Assembly (NCBI GenBank): GCA_001600355.1 | Contig: BCJU01000001.1 | Location: forward strand, 4,464,013-4,528,012 | Length of the DNA stretch: 64,000 nt | From: Meira nashicola | Lineage: Eukaryota; Basidiomycota; Exobasidiomycetes; Exobasidiales; Brachybasidiaceae | Reading direction: 5' to 3' | Shown here: in pieces, positions 42,520 to 52,670 of the stretch | How the letters are laid out: each line of letters begins with the position of its first letter | Numbering within the stretch: the stretch's first letter is position 1 | The notes under the pieces: model-generated | What the model was told of the DNA's origin: nothing | Database searches by the model: none | The model's input: the letters and a program-made list of their open reading frames with translations, nothing else | Translations under genes and position numbers: made by a program

Positions 42520-43665
42520 TCACAGATTCTTTACAGAATACTTCAAGCCAACTTGTAACCAAGCAGGTCTTTGATATCCTAGCCAACGCAATAAAGTTAG
42601 AATGGGTAATTTCATAGCTGATTCTGCCAAGAGCATTTTCGTATTCATTTCTACCAAAGCTGCATTTAGAAGGAGTGTTTTGGGATGACCTTCTGATTTA
42701 TTGTCCCAAGTTTGCAAATGGGAACCGTACGCCTCTGCACCATGCAATAAAAAAATAACAACAACCAGTCATTAAGCATCAAGCTAATAAACAACAAATT
42801 TTCTTAAAAGCTCACCATGAATATGACCAAAGCAATGCAATAATGGTCTCAAATCTCCATTTTCGAATTTTTTTGTTAATTCTTCGCATCCGACGTGAGT
42901 TTTGCCATCTGTGATGACATCTAATCGGCCAAGATTATGAGGCGGTGTATGGGTGAGAAGGATATCGGAATTTTTTACACGATCATACAATTCCTTTGCT
43001 TCTTGACCTCTTTTATAATTCCAAGCCCAACCGCCAAATTCAGGTGACCAAGGACTTCCGTACAACGTCCAAATCTTTTCGCCAATTGAAAATTCAATCT
43101 GTTCGTCCTCTACATATTTGTTTCTTCCATCAGATTTTGATTGTGATTCAAATTGTGCAACTGCTTTCCTGATTTCTTCAGGGCTAGCATGATTGAAACC
43201 AAATTTGGCATGAATAAATTTTCCCTTTTCACTGTACCAGCCTCTTTTATCATCTAAACCAAAATCATGATTACCGCCAATGATGAATTTGTAACGGTGA
43301 GGAAGTGTTCTGCAAGAGGGTATTATTGCAAGTCAGCAAGATGTACTAGTAATGCATTCATTCATCTCTGACCCTCTCTCTCTCACCCTAACCATGCAAG
43401 TTGCTCTTCGAATGCTTTCGTTCCTCCAATATCTGTCAAATCACCAGAATGCAATAGAACATCCTGTAGCCCAGGCCAGGCAAGATGAGTACAATTTGTA
43501 GAAATATTTTTTTCACAATCTACTTACCCCATCTGGTACTTTAGGTTGTGTGCTATGCGTATCACTAATCACAATGAACCGTACATATCCTTCCGGTTTT
43601 ACGGGTGGACTTTTGATATCATATTGACTGTGCCATTGAATTTGATTGTCTGAATTAGAAGACAT
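42520..43665 (-). CDS. Calcineurin-like metallophosphoesterase (MPPED/239FB-like)
   Basis: Four exons, 43528-43665, 43387-43463, 42816-43309 and 42520-42734, give 307 aa. All three introns have GTRAG donors and CAG acceptors. Splicing restores each catalytic motif: ISDTHS (D-x-H) in exon 1, DGDVLLHSGDLTD across the first junction, GGNHD in exon 3, LTHTPPHN, and GHIHEAYG across the last junction. These are the metal ligands of the binuclear phosphoesterase fold. The single-domain size and motif spacing are like the MPPED1/MPPED2 (239FB) group of cyclic nucleotide or phosphomonoester hydrolases. No signal peptide or membrane segment is seen. It converges with the histidine kinase gene, with 279 bp between the stops. 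Confidence 0.88.
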
Positions 43666-44146
43666 GCTTGAGATTAAATAATTTCAAAGCAGTGAGAATG
43701 GATTTGTTGTAGTCGTTGTTCATTATCCGATGAATGAATGCATGGCTTGTTGGATGTAAACCGGATCGGAATGCTGAGCCCGCGTCGTGATTATTGATAA
43801 AAGCGAGGGAAGACGATGTTAAAGTTAAGTTGAGCACCGGCGCAGAGTCAGCGTGTGCGCCCGCTTATGCAACACTAAATGCATGCAAAATTGGCGTAAA
43901 GCATAGTTGCTCAGAGCCCTTCTTTATTTATTAAGCAAGCAGTACGTATAAGCCCACCGGTCCGAGGCTCAAATTTATTTTTCTGGAAGTGGGGGATTGA
44001 TTATGCATTAGAACGTGTTCAATAATTCCGCGCCCCACCGCTCCCTTATGATTATTTTCAGAAAGGGACATTATAAGATTAGCATTTATCATACATACCA
44101 TTTCACATTATTTCCATCATCTAATCTCCTCATTTGTTCGTACAAG
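43666..44146. other. Divergent upstream region
   Basis: Lies between the metallophosphoesterase (minus) and the sorbitol-dehydrogenase-like gene (plus). Moderately GC-rich patches are seen around 43840. No gene is called. Confidence 0.45.
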
Positions 44147-45385
44147 ATGGCAGTTGCTGTAGAAACACAACAAAGAACGATTGCATTAAATGGTATAGAT
44201 AATGCTACTTCGTCGGTAACGGCTGCTGCTCACACGACAGGATCCAATACGAATTTGATGGCAGTCTTACATGGACCAAATGATTTACGTATAGAAGAAA
44301 CGATAACTTCTTCTCCATTACAAGATGAAATTCAAATTCATGTTCGTGCAACAGGTTTATGCGGAAGTGATCTTCATTATTATTGTCATGGAAAGAATGG
44401 TCAATTTGCACTTCAACATCCAATGTGTTTAGGTCATGAATCTGTTGGTGAAATTGTTGCTTTTGGACCTACAAGTTCTGCTATAAAGAATAAACACCAG
44501 TTTAAACTTCAACAACGTATCGCAATCGAACCTGGTCGTAATTGTGAACAATGTTCTTATTGTCAAACGGGAAAGTATAACCTTTGCAAAAATATGCGTT
44601 TTGCTTCAAGTGCAAAAACTGCTCCTCATTTACATGGAACATTACAAAGATTTATTAATTGGCCTATAAGATTATGTCATCCTTTACCTGATCATGTTGA
44701 TATGCATTCGGCAGCATTAGCAGAACCTTTGGCTGTTGTTTTACAAGCTTTTAAACGTTCAAGGTTCGTTAAAGGTCAATCTGTTTTGGTAATAGGAGCA
44801 GGAGCAGTAGGTTTATTAGCATGTGCAGCATCTAAACATTTTCAAGCTTGTACAACATCAGCTATTGATGTTTCACAAAATCGTTTGGATTTAGCACAAA
44901 GTTTGGGTTGGTGTGATTCTACTTATCTTAATACAAATTCATCTCAATTTACTGATGAAAAAGAATTAGTTCAACATATAAAATCAAATTTAAAAAATAT
45001 CGATCAAGATGGATTTGATGTCGTTTACGAATGTACTGGAGTACCAACTTGTGTTCGTTCTGCAATTTATGCTGCTAAACCTGGAGGTGTAGTTTGCATG
45101 ATCGGAATGGGTCATCCAACAATGACTTTACCAATGGATGCTGCTGCATTACGTGAAGTGGATATCGTTGGTGTTTTTCGTTATGCAAACATGTTTCCAC
45201 AAGCAATTGAACTTTTATCAAATAGTCCCGTAATGGCTTCTTTGCATAATGGCAAACCAATCGTTCAAGCTATTCTTTCACATAAATTCCCATTATCAAA
45301 AGCAGATCAAGCATTCGAAACGATGAAAACCGGTAAATCTGTAGATGGTAAAGGTGTGATAAAAGCAATGGTCGTAGACGAATGA
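44147..45385 (+). CDS. Sorbitol/xylitol/L-arabinitol dehydrogenase-like zinc MDR enzyme
   Basis: From ATG 44147 the protein has 412 aa. A polar extension of about 45 residues precedes the catalytic domain. Zinc ligands sit in GLCGSDLHYY and CLGHESVGEI. The structural-zinc cysteines are in CEQCSYCQTGKYNLC. The AEPLAVVLQAFKRS helix and VLVIGAGAVGLLA nucleotide site are those of the polyol dehydrogenase branch. The acidic SAIDVS at the end of the second strand favours NAD. The family oxidises polyols such as sorbitol, xylitol or L-arabinitol to ketoses. It stands at the head of a run of sugar and sugar-acid genes. The in-frame ATG at 44015 lies in leader sequence. Confidence 0.88.
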   Translation: MAVAVETQQRTIALNGIDNATSSVTAAAHTTGSNTNLMAVLHGPNDLRIEETITSSPLQDEIQIHVRATGLCGSDLHYYCHGKNGQFALQHPMCLGHESVGEIVAFGPTSSAIKNKHQFKLQQRIAIEPGRNCEQCSYCQTGKYNLCKNMRFASSAKTAPHLHGTLQRFINWPIRLCHPLPDHVDMHSAALAEPLAVVLQAFKRSRFVKGQSVLVIGAGAVGLLACAASKHFQACTTSAIDVSQNRLDLAQSLGWCDSTYLNTNSSQFTDEKELVQHIKSNLKNIDQDGFDVVYECTGVPTCVRSAIYAAKPGGVVCMIGMGHPTMTLPMDAAALREVDIVGVFRYANMFPQAIELLSNSPVMASLHNGKPIVQAILSHKFPLSKADQAFETMKTGKSVDGKGVIKAMVVDE

Positions 45386-45515
45386 ATTACGATAGAACTT
45401 TTTGATAGATTGTCACTTTTCTCTCTCTCACAATGTACAGTATGATGATTATTACGTTAAGATGATACAATGTTATTTTAAAAATTTAAATTTTATGATA
45501 CAACTAATCATTCAA

Positions 45516-46931
45516 TCAGTCAAACCCATTCACGCCTACGATTGCTTCCCACAATTCATCCTCAGCGAAAAGAAGCATACGATATCGATCAGGGCATTCT
45601 TCACTAACTTTGCCTGCCCAGCAGAAATTAGCTACACCATGACCGTTTGGTAATCGAATTTTACCTATAAGTTTGCCTATTGCTTTATTATTTGAAGATG
45701 TTTGTGCTTTCGATAACGTTGACCAATCGATCGAATATGCATGTACTCCATCACTATGACCAGCCCAAACGTTACCTTTTTCGTCCGGATGAATGCCATC
45801 AGGAGCGCCAGAACAAGAAGAATTTGCAACCAATTGACGTTTATCAACATCCACAAAAGGATGATCAGGTGAAGATTTGTGCTTTTGATAATTGACCGGA
45901 TAAGCGTATATGCATGCAGGTTTGCTTTTATCACAGATGAAATTCGCTTCCTTTTTGCCTGATATAGGACAACGAGTATGTTTAAAGTGTAAGCGACCAG
46001 TATCAGTTGTAATCAAAGCACCAATACCTGAAGATGCTGGGTAATTAGGATCAGGTACAAAAGTACATCCGTTCGGTTTGACGTAATTCGAATCCAGCAA
46101 AGTCACTTCACCAGTCTTGGGTAACCAGCAATAAACACCGTTTGGAGCGTATTCATGTTCGCCCGATTGAATATCATGTCCACGTTTAAACAATTGTTCT
46201 ACACCATAATCCGGATCAGTAAAAAATACTGCGCCAGATTGTTGATGTACGACAACATCATTCAAGCTTGAGAATCGCTTGCCATGAAAAGAATCCAATT
46301 TGGGCTTCGTAGAGTAGTTCTTGGGATCGTATATGACCAAAGAAGAATGTACATATGCTTGTGTTGGATCTTGAATTGCATTTAAATCATGCTTGCCTTG
46401 TTCGCACCATAAAACACCCTCTCTTCCATCATCCATAGTCCAACGTGTTGCACCGTTTGGCATGATCAAATCATCACCCAATGATTCTCGAACTGTGATT
46501 TGCTTCCACATGTTTTCTTGCAGTTGAACACTTGGTTCACCCGGGTAGATTGAATCATTGTTTTTCAATCTGGGCACAGAATCGATGGGAAGATGAACAA
46601 TACATGCATATTGATCATTTTCTTTGCCTTGTTTTTGGAATCGATTTGAAGATAAAATTACTGTATTTGAATCGGAAAGATAAATTCCTGCTTCATGGAA
46701 TAAAGCCTTTCCATCTTTTGTTTTCAATAATCTTCTCAGATGAGGTCTATCACCAATAAGTCCAATAAATGCGTCTGACAATACTTCGATTCGAGCACCA
46801 TCTTTACTTCCATTGTTCATCTTTTCTGTTTGAGCAATTAATGTAGTTGATTGTTTTGGAGATGATGTTCTACTTGTCGGAGAAGTAATCGTTCCAAATT
46901 GTTTGGATGAAGATAAAATTGTAGTAGTCAT
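45516..46931 (-). CDS. SMP-30/gluconolactonase-like lactonohydrolase
   Basis: From ATG 46931 the protein has 471 aa (517 from an in-frame ATG at 47069, whose extra residues read like a 5' leader). The family is a six-bladed calcium-dependent propeller. Visible marks are FSSLNDVVVHQ with the Asn-Asp ligand pair, YVKPNGCTFVPD, and APDGIHPDEKGNVWAG. The length and the TDPDYG block resemble fungal lactonohydrolases (D-pantonolactone or gluconolactone type) more than the 300-aa SMP-30 proteins. No signal peptide is present, so it is likely intracellular, hydrolysing aldonolactones to acids. It is convergent with the upstream polyol dehydrogenase, fitting a dehydrogenase-then-lactonase sequence. 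Confidence 0.82.
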   Translation of the reverse strand: MTTTILSSSKQFGTITSPTSRTSSPKQSTTLIAQTEKMNNGSKDGARIEVLSDAFIGLIGDRPHLRRLLKTKDGKALFHEAGIYLSDSNTVILSSNRFQKQGKENDQYACIVHLPIDSVPRLKNNDSIYPGEPSVQLQENMWKQITVRESLGDDLIMPNGATRWTMDDGREGVLWCEQGKHDLNAIQDPTQAYVHSSLVIYDPKNYSTKPKLDSFHGKRFSSLNDVVVHQQSGAVFFTDPDYGVEQLFKRGHDIQSGEHEYAPNGVYCWLPKTGEVTLLDSNYVKPNGCTFVPDPNYPASSGIGALITTDTGRLHFKHTRCPISGKKEANFICDKSKPACIYAYPVNYQKHKSSPDHPFVDVDKRQLVANSSCSGAPDGIHPDEKGNVWAGHSDGVHAYSIDWSTLSKAQTSSNNKAIGKLIGKIRLPNGHGVANFCWAGKVSEECPDRYRMLLFAEDELWEAIVGVNGFD

Positions 46932-47897
46932 TTGTGATTTTGTTCTTTGTGTTTGCGTTTTGATAATTGATGGAGAAGAATCATGAAAGTTATTGACAGA
47001 ATGATGAGGAGAAGGAGGTGTATAAGCGGGACCGTTGGTATCCCTATAGGACCTGAGATGAAGTGTCATTGTGTTGCAATAATGTACCGGAGTATGTATA
47101 AATCACAGTCCGGACGATGTCTTGATCGAACGGAGGAAACGATCGATCAGTTTGTGTTGCAGAGAATTATTTCGAAAATTGCAAATGGAAGAGAGGCACA
47201 CCTAACAAAAGAAACAACATAAAAAAGGAATGTGTACAGGCCCGATGCCCAAAAACGTCAAAAAATAAAACGTCAAAATTGCCGAACACAACTTAAAGTA
47301 GGCTTGCATTTATTAGCCGGGCCTTTTTTATTTTTTATTTTTATTTTTTGTTGTGTGCTAATTTGCCTAAACTTAAAAGGTACCCCGCAGCTTCTTCAGC
47401 CCAATTTGTTTTTATGTACGTCGTAACATGTACCTTGCCTTTCGTCAATTTTTAGTCCTGCCGGGCTGTTTAAGCAGCGCAGCTTGCGCCGCACAGCGGG
47501 CTAAATGCAACTGTGCATCTTTTCGGTCCGTACTGGCAAAAAGCCAAATCTGCTTCGATTTTCAGTAAATTCGCTTCTGAACTGTTTGTTGGAAGTGGAA
47601 AAATAGTGACTCGGACCGATGGTTGTATAAAATCGAGGCATGTTAGGCCGGTCTATCGTGCGATAATTTTAGTGGCGCCGGCCAATTCAAAAAATGACGA
47701 GAATCTGTTCCGGATAGCAAAGGTAGATAGACATTCGATGCGATGCTCAAAACAAATATACAAAATGTCGTTAAAATAAATATCATTTTCGATTACGAAA
47801 AGAGCAGTGGCATTAGCTTATAATACAAACAATGAAAAGAATGGAAAATTGAGTAAAGTTGAATTAATCAGAAAAAGAATCCTATTTTTAAAAAAAA
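46932..47897. other. Intergenic region, about 1 kb
   Basis: 5' flank of the lactonohydrolase gene and 3' flank of transporter 2 (both minus). Overlapping short frames at 46983-47779 have no recognisable content. Confidence 0.45.
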
Positions 47898-49487
47898 TTA
47901 AAGTTTTTGATCCATATCTGAATCAGCTTCTTGTGCACGTTCTTTTGGCATTTCGATAGCTGCTTGATTGTTTCTGGCTCCTTCCATTCTGTCAATATGC
48001 CATCCATCAACGGCAAACGCTTCGTCCATCTCTTCCAATGATTTACATGCAGTTTCAGGTAAAAAGAATGCAATGACAGGTACCCAAGCAGCATTGAGAA
48101 TGGCAAAAATGATGTAAAATTTATAACGAATGTTTGTAATAGCGATAGGCGTAAATTTGACCACAGCAAAGTTGCAAATCCAATTTGAAGCAGTTGAAAG
48201 AGCACTACCTTTTGTACGAATGCTGAGAGGTAAGACTTCAGATGGAATAAGCCAAACAGTTGCTTGAAAACCAATACTGAAGAATAATTCAAAGATGAAT
48301 AACATTGCACTTGCTGCACGACCATAAACTGCATCTGCTCCTGGTTGTTGAGTTTTGTATACCAAGCCGGATTGCACTGCCATAACAGCAGACATACCGG
48401 CAATGCATGGGATAAGTAACCTTTTACGACCGACTTTATCGATCAAAAAGATTGAAATTGTTGAACCTAAGATCAAACACATGTTTAAACCACCAGCGAG
48501 CAAAGCAGATTGTTTGTTGTCCAAGCCGATACTTTGTTGGAATAATGTACTTGAATAATAAATTAATCCATTGATACCACCTAATTGTTGAGCAGCTTGA
48601 ATGAAACAAGCAAGTAATAATCTTCTTCTGGTACGTAAAGAATCATCCTTCATTCCACCTCCAGGCGCGATCAATCTTGACCATCCGCTTACTTTCTCTG
48701 CTTCATGTTGTTCATGTTCTAATGCAGATTGAATTGCAGTTAATTGACTTTGAACTTGGAATGAATCTCTTGGTTCGTCTAATAAACGTTCTAAAACAGA
48801 AGCTGCATCTTCAATTCTTCCTTGTTTGACTAGCCAACGAGGAGTGTCAGGAATAATCAATGCAATCAAAGCGATAATTACGATAAAAACGCATTGAAGT
48901 GCGATTGGAACACGCCAAGCTACTGCTTTGGTTGATAAACTTGAACTATAATTGAATCCATAATCGATCCAATAACTTAAAACGATACCGATGTTCAAAA
49001 CAGTCAAATCGATTGCTACTAGTTTACCTCTTGAAATTGCTGGACTTGTTTCTGCTTGTAAAACAGGAACGGTTGCATTAATTATACCCATTCCGACACC
49101 ACAAATTATTCTTCCTGCAATCATTACACCAACATCTGATGCTGCTGCTTGAATGATTGCACCAACGATCATCCATAGAGAACCAATTATGATTGTACCA
49201 CGACGACCTAAATAATCGCCAATAACGAAAGTTGATAAAGCACCAATGAAACAACCAATTTCATATAAACTGACGATATTACTGATCACATTATCATCCG
49301 GTTTATTAAACGTACTTTGAAACGAAGGCGTATTAACCAAACCACCAAAGACACCATTATCATAACCGACCAATAAGAATCCAGTTGCACAACATGCAGT
49401 GATAAAAGCTAGCAACGTTGATCCTGAAAGACCGACATCGTATCCAAAGATACCGTTACTGATACGTGTTGCCTTGTAAGAAGACAT
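47898..49487 (-). CDS. MFS sugar transporter (paralogue 2)
   Basis: This single-exon gene encodes 529 aa in twelve segments with the same motifs as the transporter at 27905-29410: GYDNGVFGGLV, GMGIINATVPVLQAE, PDTPRWLVKQGR, QAAQQLGGINGLIYYSS and PETACKSLEEMDEAF. Long blocks are identical between the two (for example FIFELFFSIGFQATVWL), so they are recent duplicates, while the N- and C-terminal tails and the central loop differ. This copy has a longer, acidic C-terminal tail. Its place within the sugar-acid gene run suggests it imports that pathway's substrate. TATAAAG lies about 130 bp upstream on the minus strand. Confidence 0.93.
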   Translation of the reverse strand: MSSYKATRISNGIFGYDVGLSGSTLLAFITACCATGFLLVGYDNGVFGGLVNTPSFQSTFNKPDDNVISNIVSLYEIGCFIGALSTFVIGDYLGRRGTIIIGSLWMIVGAIIQAAASDVGVMIAGRIICGVGMGIINATVPVLQAETSPAISRGKLVAIDLTVLNIGIVLSYWIDYGFNYSSSLSTKAVAWRVPIALQCVFIVIIALIALIIPDTPRWLVKQGRIEDAASVLERLLDEPRDSFQVQSQLTAIQSALEHEQHEAEKVSGWSRLIAPGGGMKDDSLRTRRRLLLACFIQAAQQLGGINGLIYYSSTLFQQSIGLDNKQSALLAGGLNMCLILGSTISIFLIDKVGRKRLLIPCIAGMSAVMAVQSGLVYKTQQPGADAVYGRAASAMLFIFELFFSIGFQATVWLIPSEVLPLSIRTKGSALSTASNWICNFAVVKFTPIAITNIRYKFYIIFAILNAAWVPVIAFFLPETACKSLEEMDEAFAVDGWHIDRMEGARNNQAAIEMPKERAQEADSDMDQKL

Positions 49488-50212
49488 GATAGTAGAGTAT
49501 GTCCCCTAAAAGTAGAAGGAGGGATGTAAGCTTGAAGGAGGAATGGAACAGCCAAAAAAGGCAAATGTTGTTAAAGGAAGAGGAAATGAAGATGAACAAT
49601 TTCCATCTAGCCTTCTTTATATGGTTGTAGAAGGATGTTCGTGGTTGTTAAAATGAATCTAATAACCTCGCATAAATCCATTAGGGACCGGTTCATGTCA
49701 AAATTCCATCATGCAGAATCTGTGTTTTTTGTTATTGTTCTTTGGCTTATGTACTATACATGCGTGCATTAGACGCGTGGCTTTTGCGCCGGCCCCTAGG
49801 TAGGATTACCTGATACTTTTATTTCGTGCAAATCTCCACTTGTGTTAACTCCACTCGTGTTGTACTGCCGTAACATTAATTATTAAAAAGAGCCATAAAG
49901 TCAGTCAAAATCGATATTCCACTTGAAACACACGACAGACTTCTTTTATTTTTTGAACGGAAGCCCGAACCAAAAGCCACAACTCTCGCGCGAAAGACAA
50001 CCGGGGCCCCACAAAAGGATGTCTTTTTAGCTCTATTTGACTACGGTCCGAACAGGAATGAAAGTCATTTCTTATACCTTCGGAGCCGTCGTAAACCTTG
50101 CAGTACTGAGGTGGGGAAAGACTTCTACCCCGGCTTAATCTAGTCTTATATTTTGCAGAGCAAGCTTTCAAAGTGGATTTAATTTTTTGTCATATTATAT
50201 ACATACATCTTC
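49488..50212. other. Intergenic region
   Basis: Upstream of transporter 2, with a TATA-like TATAAAG on the minus strand at 49615-49621, and downstream of the SDR gene. The short frame at 49905-50171 is not supported. Confidence 0.45.
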
Positions 50213-51004
50213 TCAGCCACGGCCAACGAATGGCATATTTGTTGCCATAATTGTTTGATTAAGAACATTAACTTCTAATGGTAAACTTGCAAGATAAACA
50301 ACAGATTGTGCTGCATAACCAACGTTCATCATATCTTCCTTTTTGATAGATCCGTCTGCTTGTGCATGTCCTGCTCCATGTGCTGCACTTAAGGAACTAA
50401 TAGCATTTCCAATATCAATTTGTGTACAAGCGATACGATATTTACGTCCATCTAAAGAAGTTGATTTCGTTAAACCTGTTATTGCATGTTTTGATAAAGT
50501 ATAAGGTGCAGAATTTGGACGAGGTGACATTGATGAAATGGATCCGTTATTAATAATTCTACCGCCTTGAGGAGATTGTTTTTTCATATATTTGAATGCT
50601 AAGCTTGTACATTCAAATGGAACGCTAACATTGATGTGTAATAAAGTTTTAAATGCTTCAAAATCAATTTCATCAATCGGTCCATTGGGTTGAGCAATAC
50701 CGGCATTATTGAATAAAAGATCGATTCTACCAAAAGTTTGAAACGCAGATTCAAATACTTTTTCTGCTGCTCCTGTTTGTGTTAAATCTCCAGGTACGAT
50801 TAATGTTTTACCTTTTCCTTCACTTGCTTTTTCGATCAAATTCGCCGTTTCTTTTAATTCTACTTCACGTCTTCCACTTAAGACACATGTCCAACCAGCT
50901 TCTGATAATGCGATAGCTGTAGCACGACCGATTCCTGAAGATGCTCCTGTGATAACTGCCACGCCTGGCTTTGTCATTTGTAGATTGAAAGATGAAGAAG
51001 TCAT
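50213..51004 (-). CDS. Short-chain dehydrogenase/reductase, classical
   Basis: From ATG 51004 the protein has 263 aa, the standard length of a classical SDR. It has VITGASSGIGRA (cofactor loop), LSGRRE after the second strand with an Arg pattern that favours NADP(H), LLFNNAGIA, NNGSISSM with the catalytic serine, and Tyr-x3-Lys in APYTLSKHAITG. Substrate is not readable. An in-frame ATG at 51103 would add 33 residues and run through the palindrome at 51092, so it is unlikely. It is divergent with the 2-hydroxyacid dehydrogenase gene over 292 bp. Confidence 0.88.
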   Translation of the reverse strand: MTSSSFNLQMTKPGVAVITGASSGIGRATAIALSEAGWTCVLSGRREVELKETANLIEKASEGKGKTLIVPGDLTQTGAAEKVFESAFQTFGRIDLLFNNAGIAQPNGPIDEIDFEAFKTLLHINVSVPFECTSLAFKYMKKQSPQGGRIINNGSISSMSPRPNSAPYTLSKHAITGLTKSTSLDGRKYRIACTQIDIGNAISSLSAAHGAGHAQADGSIKKEDMMNVGYAAQSVVYLASLPLEVNVLNQTIMATNMPFVGRG

Positions 51005-51296
51005 TTTTGTGGATGGTAATTGCAGTGCAAATGTTTGGCAAGAAGGCGTTTCTTTTATGTACATCACGTCATATTTCGCTTGTTTTGCTTCTGTTTTGGG
51101 CAAAACATATTGTGTATATAGAATACACGCGTACCTGCATTAGCTGCTGATTTCCGGTCCGGTTAGAAATTTTATACGCCCAAAACGTGCCCACGCTGTG
51201 CTCGTGTGAGGGTGGGGGGCCGTGCTTGGAATGCATTTATTCGCAGTTGCCAGCGTTAAATTGTTTCTTGCTCATTACCATCACAATCTAATAATA
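51005..51296. promoter_or_regulatory. Bidirectional promoter of SDR and hydroxyacid dehydrogenase genes
   Basis: 292 bp lie between two divergent starts. One perfect palindrome copy lies at 51092-51107, 88 bp upstream of the SDR start. A GC-rich patch with a G run occurs around 51210-51222. Confidence 0.55.
51092..51107. repeat. Isolated perfect copy of the palindrome
   Basis: TGTTTTGGGCAAAACA is identical to the copy at 35059-35074 and, read on the other strand, to those at 34977 and 35101. An extra TGTTTTG half-site lies at 51081-51087. Confidence 0.85.
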
Positions 51297-52376
51297 ATGT
51301 CTGCTACCTATTCTATTCCTCCTTTTGGTGCTTTGGCATTTTTGCCTCTTGATAGTGCAACAGCAAAAGCAGGTTTACAAACGTTCAAAGATCGTTTAAA
51401 AAAAGATGCACCTGAAGTGAAAATTCAATTAGGAGCAGAAGAAATTGATCAAGATACAAAAGCAATTATTTGGTTAGACAATAGTGCAAGTCAAAAAGAT
51501 TTATTAGAAAGCACATTAGCAAAACATAAGCAAATCGGATGGATTCAATTACCCATGGCAGGTATCACTGCATATGCTTCTTTAACACAAAAGTATTCCG
51601 ATCGTACTTGGACATCAGCAAAAGGTGCATATTCTAGACCTGTAGCAGAACATGCATTGATGTTAGCTTTGGGATTGTTGCGTAACATACCTTTACGTAC
51701 ACATGCAACTTCTTGGGGTCCTCCAAAAGCTCTTTCATTATACAATACAAACGTTTTAATTTTGGGTGCAGGTGGAATCGCAATCGAATTGTTGGCATTA
51801 TTAGCACCATTCAAGGTGAACGTGACAATCTTACGCAGAAAAGCAGAACCTCTCAAAAAAGAAGAAGTTCCAGCTGGATGGAAGGGTGATATTCAAGTAG
51901 GATCTTTATCTGATTTGGACAAACACGTTGTCAACACAGATGCAATCTTTGTTACATGCGCACTTACACCAGACACAGAAGGATGTTTGGGCAAAGCACA
52001 ATTTGATAAGATTACTTCAAAACAAGCGATTGTTGTCAATGTCGCTCGTGGTGAATGTATTCGACAAGATGATTTGGTCGATGCTGTGCGTAAAGGTAAA
52101 CTGTTTGGAGCGGGATTAGATGTTACTGCACCTGAACCTTTACCGGAAGGACATCCTTTGTGGAATTTAGAACTTGATCAAGCTGATAAGGAAGTGAATG
52201 AAAAACAAGGAGGCTCAAAGCGTGCCAATGTCATCATCACCCCACACGTAGCCAATACATCTCAAACACTCGTTCCTTTGTTCGGTGATCGAATTACCAA
52301 TAATGTTCAATTATGGCAAAAGCAAGTCAAAGGTGATTCATTTGAAGGTCTTGTTGATCCTTTTGCTGGCTATTAA
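51297..52376 (+). CDS. D-isomer-specific 2-hydroxyacid dehydrogenase (glyoxylate/hydroxypyruvate reductase-like)
   Basis: From ATG 51297 the protein has 359 aa. The nucleotide-binding region carries VLILGAGGIAIELLA, a variant of the GxGxxG loop. The catalytic set is in place: Arg in NVARGECI, Glu in LDVTAPEPLPEGHPLW, and His in ITPHVANTS. The N-terminal half is the substrate-binding domain. Family members reduce glyoxylate, hydroxypyruvate or other 2-oxoacids with NAD(P)H. In the present setting it could act on a 2-oxo intermediate of sugar-acid breakdown, which is inference. The upstream in-frame ATG at 51222 encodes leader-like sequence. Confidence 0.88.
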   Translation: MSATYSIPPFGALAFLPLDSATAKAGLQTFKDRLKKDAPEVKIQLGAEEIDQDTKAIIWLDNSASQKDLLESTLAKHKQIGWIQLPMAGITAYASLTQKYSDRTWTSAKGAYSRPVAEHALMLALGLLRNIPLRTHATSWGPPKALSLYNTNVLILGAGGIAIELLALLAPFKVNVTILRRKAEPLKKEEVPAGWKGDIQVGSLSDLDKHVVNTDAIFVTCALTPDTEGCLGKAQFDKITSKQAIVVNVARGECIRQDDLVDAVRKGKLFGAGLDVTAPEPLPEGHPLWNLELDQADKEVNEKQGGSKRANVIITPHVANTSQTLVPLFGDRITNNVQLWQKQVKGDSFEGLVDPFAGY

Positions 52377-52670
52377 AAGAAACAATTGTTCATAATAATA
52401 GAATTTGTACATATTAATCTCACAAGATAGTTTTTCAATTCATACATTTCAACTTGATGACTTGTCAAGACCGGGGTGGAGAATATGTCTCCGGACTGCT
52501 CTAGCGCCTTACACCGGTTTGTACATATGCCAAAAACACACGCGCCACGCACTCTGACATGGAGAAAAAAAAAGGCATAGGATGAAATGAATTGAGGCTA
52601 AATGCAGATTTAACCTCGTACACGTTGACAGTTGCTTGCTTCAACAATTACACCATCATTCCCGTTCAAG
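52377..52670. other. Short intergenic region
   Basis: Between two plus-strand genes; no gene or clear TATA box is seen. Confidence 0.4.

Noticed and set aside
44205..44423. Minus-strand His/Glu-rich frame within the polyol dehydrogenase gene
   Set aside because: Antisense shadow of a well-supported gene.
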